9,536 bases of DNA from Desulfobacteraceae bacterium (GTDB lineage: Bacteria > Desulfobacterota > Desulfobacteria > Desulfobacterales > Desulfobacteraceae). The position numbers and the translations under genes were made by a program. Below the pieces are notes generated by a model. It was given only the letters and a program-made list of their open reading frames with translations, made no database searches and was not told the DNA's origin. The stretch covers positions 1 to 9,536 of the forward strand of contig JAGLLQ010000305.1 in NCBI GenBank assembly GCA_023140455.1. The letters run 5' to 3'. Below are positions 5,793 to 9,536 of this stretch, one piece after another (the first letter of the stretch is position 1; every line of letters starts with the position of its first letter).

Positions 5793-6428
5793 TCATATGT
5801 ATGCTACAGCGCGAACTGGTGAGCCATCTGCTTTTTCAAAATTTAAAGGAAAGCATGAAAAAGCAAATTGATTGTAAGGTAATTTATTAAGATGCTTCAA
5901 ATTTTCTATTATAATTGTATCATTTTGCAAAAAAGTTTTGTGTACTGGATAGTTTTGAGTGTCAACCGTATCCGCAGAAATCGTATCTAAACCTAATCCC
6001 TTTAAATTGAAGTTCCCCAGCCATTGAGCTGCTTTTAAAGATAAAACAGGATAATTGGAAAAATATTTATCATCCCCCCAATATCGGCTCCAACCTGTAT
6101 ATATTATGAGGAAGTCAACTTGACTAATTATTGATTCATGGGGTTTCAGCTCTTTAAGCCCAATAGTCCGACTTTGCATATGATCTGTGTTTAATAGCAA
6201 TGCTTTTCCATAAAATTGTTCAATCGGTAGCATATCAAGAGTTTTCGCATTTTTAATAAGATGAGCAGGCGCATCAATATGAGTACCTGTGTGTGAATGA
6301 AAAGTAATTTTCTTTTCAAGAAACCCTGTCTTATCAATGGAGCACCCTGTGATAAATACAGGTGGTTCTGTGCCTGGATATACTGGCATATCAGGTGATA
6401 TAACATGAGTTAAATCAATTATATTCAT
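5793..6428 (-). CDS. Cyclase/kynurenine formamidase-like metal-dependent hydrolase
   Basis: A 211-residue protein of the cyclase family (Pfam 'Cyclase'), whose best-known member, KynB, hydrolyses N-formylkynurenine in tryptophan breakdown; others act on isatin or other ring amides. The defining motif is HSHTGTHIDAPAHL (44-57), giving His46, His50, Asp52 and His56 as likely metal ligands or catalytic residues. The second half supplies NYPVHKTFL with His163 and TIIIENLKHL with Glu175, which match the second conserved His and Glu of KynB. The opening IIDLTHVISPDMPVYPG (3-19) is also typical. Length agrees with the family (about 205-220). The ATG at 6428 has AGGAAA six bases upstream, and a TATAAT promoter candidate lies about 35 bases upstream. 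It is the first gene of the tightly packed run, so it may name the pathway. Substrate is not proven: the rest of a kynurenine pathway (dioxygenase, kynureninase) is not visible here. Confidence 0.88.
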   Translation of the reverse strand: MNIIDLTHVISPDMPVYPGTEPPVFITGCSIDKTGFLEKKITFHSHTGTHIDAPAHLIKNAKTLDMLPIEQFYGKALLLNTDHMQSRTIGLKELKPHESIISQVDFLIIYTGWSRYWGDDKYFSNYPVLSLKAAQWLGNFNLKGLGLDTISADTVDTQNYPVHKTFLQNDTIIIENLKHLNKLPYNQFAFSCFPLNFEKADGSPVRAVAYI

Positions 6429-6443
6429 AAAGACTTTCCTGGG

Positions 6444-6655
6444 TCATGGCTTTTCGTCAATTATAATCCTTGGGATTGTAAATTGAAACATTTTTGATTC
6501 GTACGCTGGCAGATTGCCACCTTCACCTTTGCCGTCACCGTTACAATCCAGATATACACCATCTGCACTCTTTATTGTACCCCTTTAAAGTTTTCATGTT
6601 CCCTCTTTCCCATCACAAATATTGTTGTAATACCTTCTAATCTTTCAGTGTATCT
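6444..6655 (-). pseudogene. Broken small reading frame (frameshift at a G4 tract)
   Basis: Three overlapping minus-strand frames look like pieces of one gene. Frame A (from about 6655, ending at the TAA at 6574-6572) reads RLEGITTIFVMGKREHENFK. Frame B (open from 6584 to the TGA at 6446-6444) gives 46 residues, including KSADGVYLDCNGDGKGEGG and ending KMFQFTIPRIIIDEKP. A third frame starts at an ATG at 6597, five bases after an AGAGGG purine run, and encodes only 18 codons. The frames meet at the GGGG at 6583-6580: one extra G would join A to B, and one fewer G would join the ATG frame to B to give a neat 50-residue protein. Frame B has protein-like composition and a partial calcium-loop pattern (D-x-N-x-D-G). 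It could be a decayed gene tail, a small gene with a sequencing error, or chance. I recognise no family. Confidence 0.35.
6460..6488 (-). promoter_or_regulatory. Candidate sigma70-type promoter of the operon
   Basis: On the minus strand a perfect -10 box TATAAT (6465-6460) lies 17 bases after TTTCAA (6488-6483), a weak match (3 of 6) to the -35 consensus TTGACA. Transcription would start near 6453, giving a leader of about 25 bases before the cyclase ATG at 6428. Its position before the first gene of the close-packed run fits. In an AT-rich genome chance TATAAT boxes are common, and this one lies inside the codons of the broken frame. Confidence 0.4.
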
Positions 6656-6710
6656 TTAAATAAAAAGGTTCAAAAATAAACAGACGGGTTGGAAAGAATT
6701 TGTCTATCTA

Positions 6711-9536
6711 TTAAGGCAGCATTCCATTTGCACCAATGATTATTCGTACAGGTTTTTGAAAAGTCAATTCTGCTTTTAAGGCTGAAGAAGCGTTTATCCA
6801 ATTATTCCATTCCTGATCTGCAAAATTATTGGCATTGCTGAAGTCTTGAATAGTGTCAAGATAAGAACCATCAGATAATTCAAAGTTTGCCCAGGAGATA
6901 TTATCGAAATCATTTTCAGAACTTATTTCTGGGATTGATCCATCTTTGGGTGGAGTATCCAATCCATAGCGGGGTTCACTTACATGTTCTTCAATTACAA
7001 AATATTTGCCTGGGTTCTCGGCAGTCTTTACTGCAGCATATTCATTAAATGGAAAGCCCAGGAAAGTAATATCAGGTAATGCCTGGGCTCCAAAAATTGG
7101 ATAGGTTTTAGGATGCTCATCCAATATACTTTCTATTGTTGCTTCTAAATTTTCAGAAGGGATCTCATCAACAGGCAGGTTTTCATAATATTCTCTGATT
7201 TTTTCTTCCAATGCAGGTATGACAAATTCAGGATTATCCATATCTGGCCTGTAACCGTCTACTGCATAGATGATTGCATTTGGATATCTCTTGAGTAAAT
7301 CACCGCGTATGGTTAATACCAGCTTTTCTTCAATCTCGCCAGCATTCTTTCCCAATCTTTTCTTCCATAAATGGATTGGTTCAATATCCATTCTGCTTTC
7401 TTTAATATAATTTTTTTCAACCATTTTATTAATAAATGGGTTGAATGCTTCAAATACATCATTTGATATATCTTTGAAAGTATCTGGATAGTTATGCCTA
7501 AAGCGTTTAATCAGCTTCCCAAGTTCATTGAGAATTTTTGTTTTGTTTTCTTCGCTAAGATTTTCTCCATTAAATCTTGATGAGGTGATCAGGGTGCCAT
7601 ACATTTTTTTCAATTCCCGTAAAAAAAGTCTGGAATGTCTGTATATGATCATCTCTTTTTTTTCTTTATCCAGCTCTTCAATAAATTCTATACCATGCTC
7701 TTCCAACCATTTATCCAACATGATCTGCTTTTCTGATGGCGTTGGCATGTTGTAGCTTACATCCCAGAACTGGCGGAAATAACTTCCCCTTTGATCAGTT
7801 GGATACCCCCGCCATAATAATTCTGAGCCCAGTTCATGATTTAGGCCGCACATAAAAGCTTCCAGAAATCTAGGGTTGGTTTCAAGTAATCCTATGGTAT
7901 TAGGTTTTATTTTTTCAATGCCGGGAAGGAACAGGTTTTTTGAAAGTTCCAGAAGTGATTCATTCATGGGCTGCGGGAACTCAGGAGCTGCCATCAAAGG
8001 ATCAAGACTATCACCTTCCACCTCTTTAAATTGTGATTGAAGGACGCCATCTATTCGGAGAAGCTGTTTAGTGTTAAGCAGAAATGATTTTTCAGGATTT
8101 AAAGAGTGCAGAATTTGAACTTTTAAATCCTGTAATTCTACTTCAGGATCATCAACAACAGATATTTCACCAGAAGAAAAATTGAAATTCAACCAATTTT
8201 CTAAAGTTTTTCCAATAGTGTTAGTGCTTGTTGTTTGATCACTTAAACCCTCAATAGGTGGAAAAGGAGGATTATTATTACTATCAAATACCTTTGAAAT
8301 GAGCTCTGTATTTATTAACGATTCAAAAGGGCTTGATATTAATGCATTTACATCTGGAGCAGTAACAATATGAGTGCTGCGGAATGTTGTTGCCGGAGGC
8401 GGGATCAGCATATTGTTAGTAATATCATCTATTGTCATGGTGCCTGAAGGCTTTACATTATCTTTTTTAATAGCAAGTCTGCCATCCATAAATTTTTTAA
8501 GGATGTTATTTCTGCCCGGAGTGTATTCAAGAGCCCTTTTTTTATGCATTTTGGTATTTATTGTTTGAAAAGCTGAATTAATTACAGCTTTTGGAATCAG
8601 AGTTTTGTGATCCAGATAGTTTTGAACAGTTATCGTTTCTTCATTTTTATCTACAATTATTTTTTTTTGAAAAGGGATGGCAGCTGAGATAAACTTCTCT
8701 GCTGAAAATTTGGCTATACGGTTTAGAATGTTTTTAGATGATTCTCTGGCAAATTGTTTTTTCCGCAGCAGGTCATTAACACTCTCCACCGCCCCAAGTT
8801 GATCCCATGCGGAAGCCATCAGGTCCTCTTGGTTTTTCCGGACTACTTGTGTCCCTAAAGCAGCTTCTGACCTATGCCTTGGATCAAGATTCAGTTCATC
8901 AACCCAGTTTTTTTGATAGCTTGCGTCAACAAGAAATTTCTTATTATTTTTTATCCTGTATTTTCCATAATGCCATCTGCCATAAACAGGTGGTACAATA
9001 GTTGGCAATGGGGGCATTACAAAACTTGACTCACTGGTTAGGATATCGAATTGCTCCAAAGCAAGATCTTCAGCAATTGGCTTATTAATCAAAGATGCTA
9101 ATTCACTTTGAAACTCCAAATCAGAATCGGGCGGGATTATGAATGTACCAATAACATCTAATATGCCTCTTTGAGAAGAAAATTCAATTTTTATTTTATA
9201 TTCTATATCAGGTAACAGGTCGATTAATTTAACCGAATGTATATTTATATCTGAGTCACTGTTTATTGTATTGGTAAATCCTGATTCGCCATACTTAAGA
9301 CAAGACTCCCCATGTGATGATGTTTGCCAGGAAACTATAGCCGCATTTCTTACAGGCTCTAATAACATCTCAATTTTATATATATTATTAGAATCATTAA
9401 TATCCAGGCAGGGATCAGTTCCCCATGGAGTATATTTTGTGTCCAACGATTGAAGAGCACCTTCCATACCCAGTGTGTGTGCATTTTTTCCTTCAACTTT
9501 TACACTTCGATTAACCCCTGTGGTTCCATAACCTGG
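6711..9536 (-). CDS. Large uncharacterised protein with N-terminal fibronectin-III-like domain, 5'-partial
   Basis: The frame is open for 23 codons before the Met codon at 9467 up to the window edge (PGYGTTGVNRSVKVEGKNAH and three more), with no SD at that Met, so I treat it as 5'-partial. Numbering from that Met (918 residues): 30-112 is a fibronectin-III-like beta domain of the type at the front of purple acid phosphatases (AIVSWQTSSHGESCLKYGES, then HSVKLIDLLPDIEYKIKI). Further on are VYGRWHYGKY (161-170), LDPRHRSEAALGTQVVRKNQ (194-213) and MASAWDQLGA (217-226), a Pro-rich, low-complexity middle (355-440), HELGSELLWRGYPTDQRGSY (544-563) with FRQFWDVS, a helical stretch 575-690, IEPIHLW (695-701), LTIRGDLLKRYPNAIIYA (718-735), LPDITFLGFPF (797-807), KYFVIEEHVSEPRYGLD (821-837) and LTFQKPVRIIIGANGMLP at the end. 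No signal peptide, membrane segment or enzyme motif is visible. From memory these blocks recur together in large hypothetical proteins of environmental bacteria, possibly near tail-like particle genes; function unknown. Confidence 0.85.
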   Translation of the reverse strand, partial: PGYGTTGVNRSVKVEGKNAHTLGMEGALQSLDTKYTPWGTDPCLDINDSNNIYKIEMLLEPVRNAAIVSWQTSSHGESCLKYGESGFTNTINSDSDINIHSVKLIDLLPDIEYKIKIEFSSQRGILDVIGTFIIPPDSDLEFQSELASLINKPIAEDLALEQFDILTSESSFVMPPLPTIVPPVYGRWHYGKYRIKNNKKFLVDASYQKNWVDELNLDPRHRSEAALGTQVVRKNQEDLMASAWDQLGAVESVNDLLRKKQFARESSKNILNRIAKFSAEKFISAAIPFQKKIIVDKNEETITVQNYLDHKTLIPKAVINSAFQTINTKMHKKRALEYTPGRNNILKKFMDGRLAIKKDNVKPSGTMTIDDITNNMLIPPPATTFRSTHIVTAPDVNALISSPFESLINTELISKVFDSNNNPPFPPIEGLSDQTTSTNTIGKTLENWLNFNFSSGEISVVDDPEVELQDLKVQILHSLNPEKSFLLNTKQLLRIDGVLQSQFKEVEGDSLDPLMAAPEFPQPMNESLLELSKNLFLPGIEKIKPNTIGLLETNPRFLEAFMCGLNHELGSELLWRGYPTDQRGSYFRQFWDVSYNMPTPSEKQIMLDKWLEEHGIEFIEELDKEKKEMIIYRHSRLFLRELKKMYGTLITSSRFNGENLSEENKTKILNELGKLIKRFRHNYPDTFKDISNDVFEAFNPFINKMVEKNYIKESRMDIEPIHLWKKRLGKNAGEIEEKLVLTIRGDLLKRYPNAIIYAVDGYRPDMDNPEFVIPALEEKIREYYENLPVDEIPSENLEATIESILDEHPKTYPIFGAQALPDITFLGFPFNEYAAVKTAENPGKYFVIEEHVSEPRYGLDTPPKDGSIPEISSENDFDNISWANFELSDGSYLDTIQDFSNANNFADQEWNNWINASSALKAELTFQKPVRIIIGANGMLP

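Larger units (their letters stand above)
6429..6710. other. Intergenic gap between the large gene and the operon
   Basis: This 282-bp gap is the longest non-coding stretch in the window. It contains a broken small reading frame (6655-6444) and a promoter candidate (6488-6460), described separately. I see no convincing factor-independent terminator after the large gene: the T-rich stretch near 6680-6660 lacks a GC stem. I see no tRNA or other RNA gene, and no insertion-sequence ends. Confidence 0.5.

Noticed and set aside
6191..6406. 71-codon minus-strand frame inside the cyclase gene.
   Set aside because: It is a shifted frame of the cyclase coding region, which has full family motifs in its own frame.
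6655..6710. Terminator after the large gene (T-rich stretch and a GGTTC/GAACC-like pair).
   Set aside because: No GC-rich stem followed by a T run could be drawn; the short matches do not stack into a stable hairpin.
1..9536. CRISPR array, tRNA, insertion sequence or other mobile element.
   Set aside because: No regularly spaced direct repeats, cloverleaf sequence, transposase or integrase frame, or terminal inverted repeats were seen on either strand.

Overview
The window is AT-rich (roughly one third G+C by eye), and every convincing gene lies on the minus strand, so transcription runs from base 9536 towards base 1. SD-like sequences (AAGGAG, GGAGGT) precede most starts. The mix of genes (ArfB-type ribosome rescue factor, LysE/RhtB exporter, NimA-like flavoprotein, periplasmic WG-repeat protein) suggests a Gram-negative bacterium. 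From memory the proteins look most like those of sulfate-reducing 'delta' lineages (Desulfobacterota) or environmental gammaproteobacteria. No marker gene in the window settles this.

Right-hand part (9536 to 6711): one very long reading frame, open to the window edge, so its N-terminus lies outside. It encodes more than 940 residues: a fibronectin-III-like domain followed by conserved blocks of a large uncharacterised family (YGRWH, LDPRHR, GTQVV, YPTDQRG, FRQFWD, ITFLGF, EPRYGLD). I link this family only tentatively to phage-tail-like or contractile-injection loci. About 120 mostly helical residues sit between two of the blocks and look like an insertion. The 282-bp gap that follows (6710-6429) holds a broken small reading frame with a frameshift at a G4 tract, and a candidate promoter (TATAAT at 6465-6460) for the genes downstream.

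Left-hand part (6428 to 1): eleven closely packed co-directional genes with gaps of about 55 bp or less, probably one operon. In order: kynurenine-formamidase-like cyclase, cupin, secreted WG-repeat protein, VOC/glyoxalase protein, PLP-dependent decarboxylase, RidA enamine/imine deaminase, NimA-like flavin protein, an 83-residue basic protein, a LysE/RhtB amino-acid exporter, a severely deleted dimethylarginine-hydrolase-like remnant, and the start of arfB. The first nine could form an amino-acid or aromatic-amine processing and export pathway: ring-type hydrolase, two metal-dependent oxygenase or isomerase candidates, a decarboxylase, an imine scavenger and an exporter. The substrate is unknown.

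The best leads are the big modular protein and its insertion, the amidinotransferase-fold remnant that keeps both ends but lost its centre, the unassigned pathway operon, and the frameshifted small frame between the two regions.
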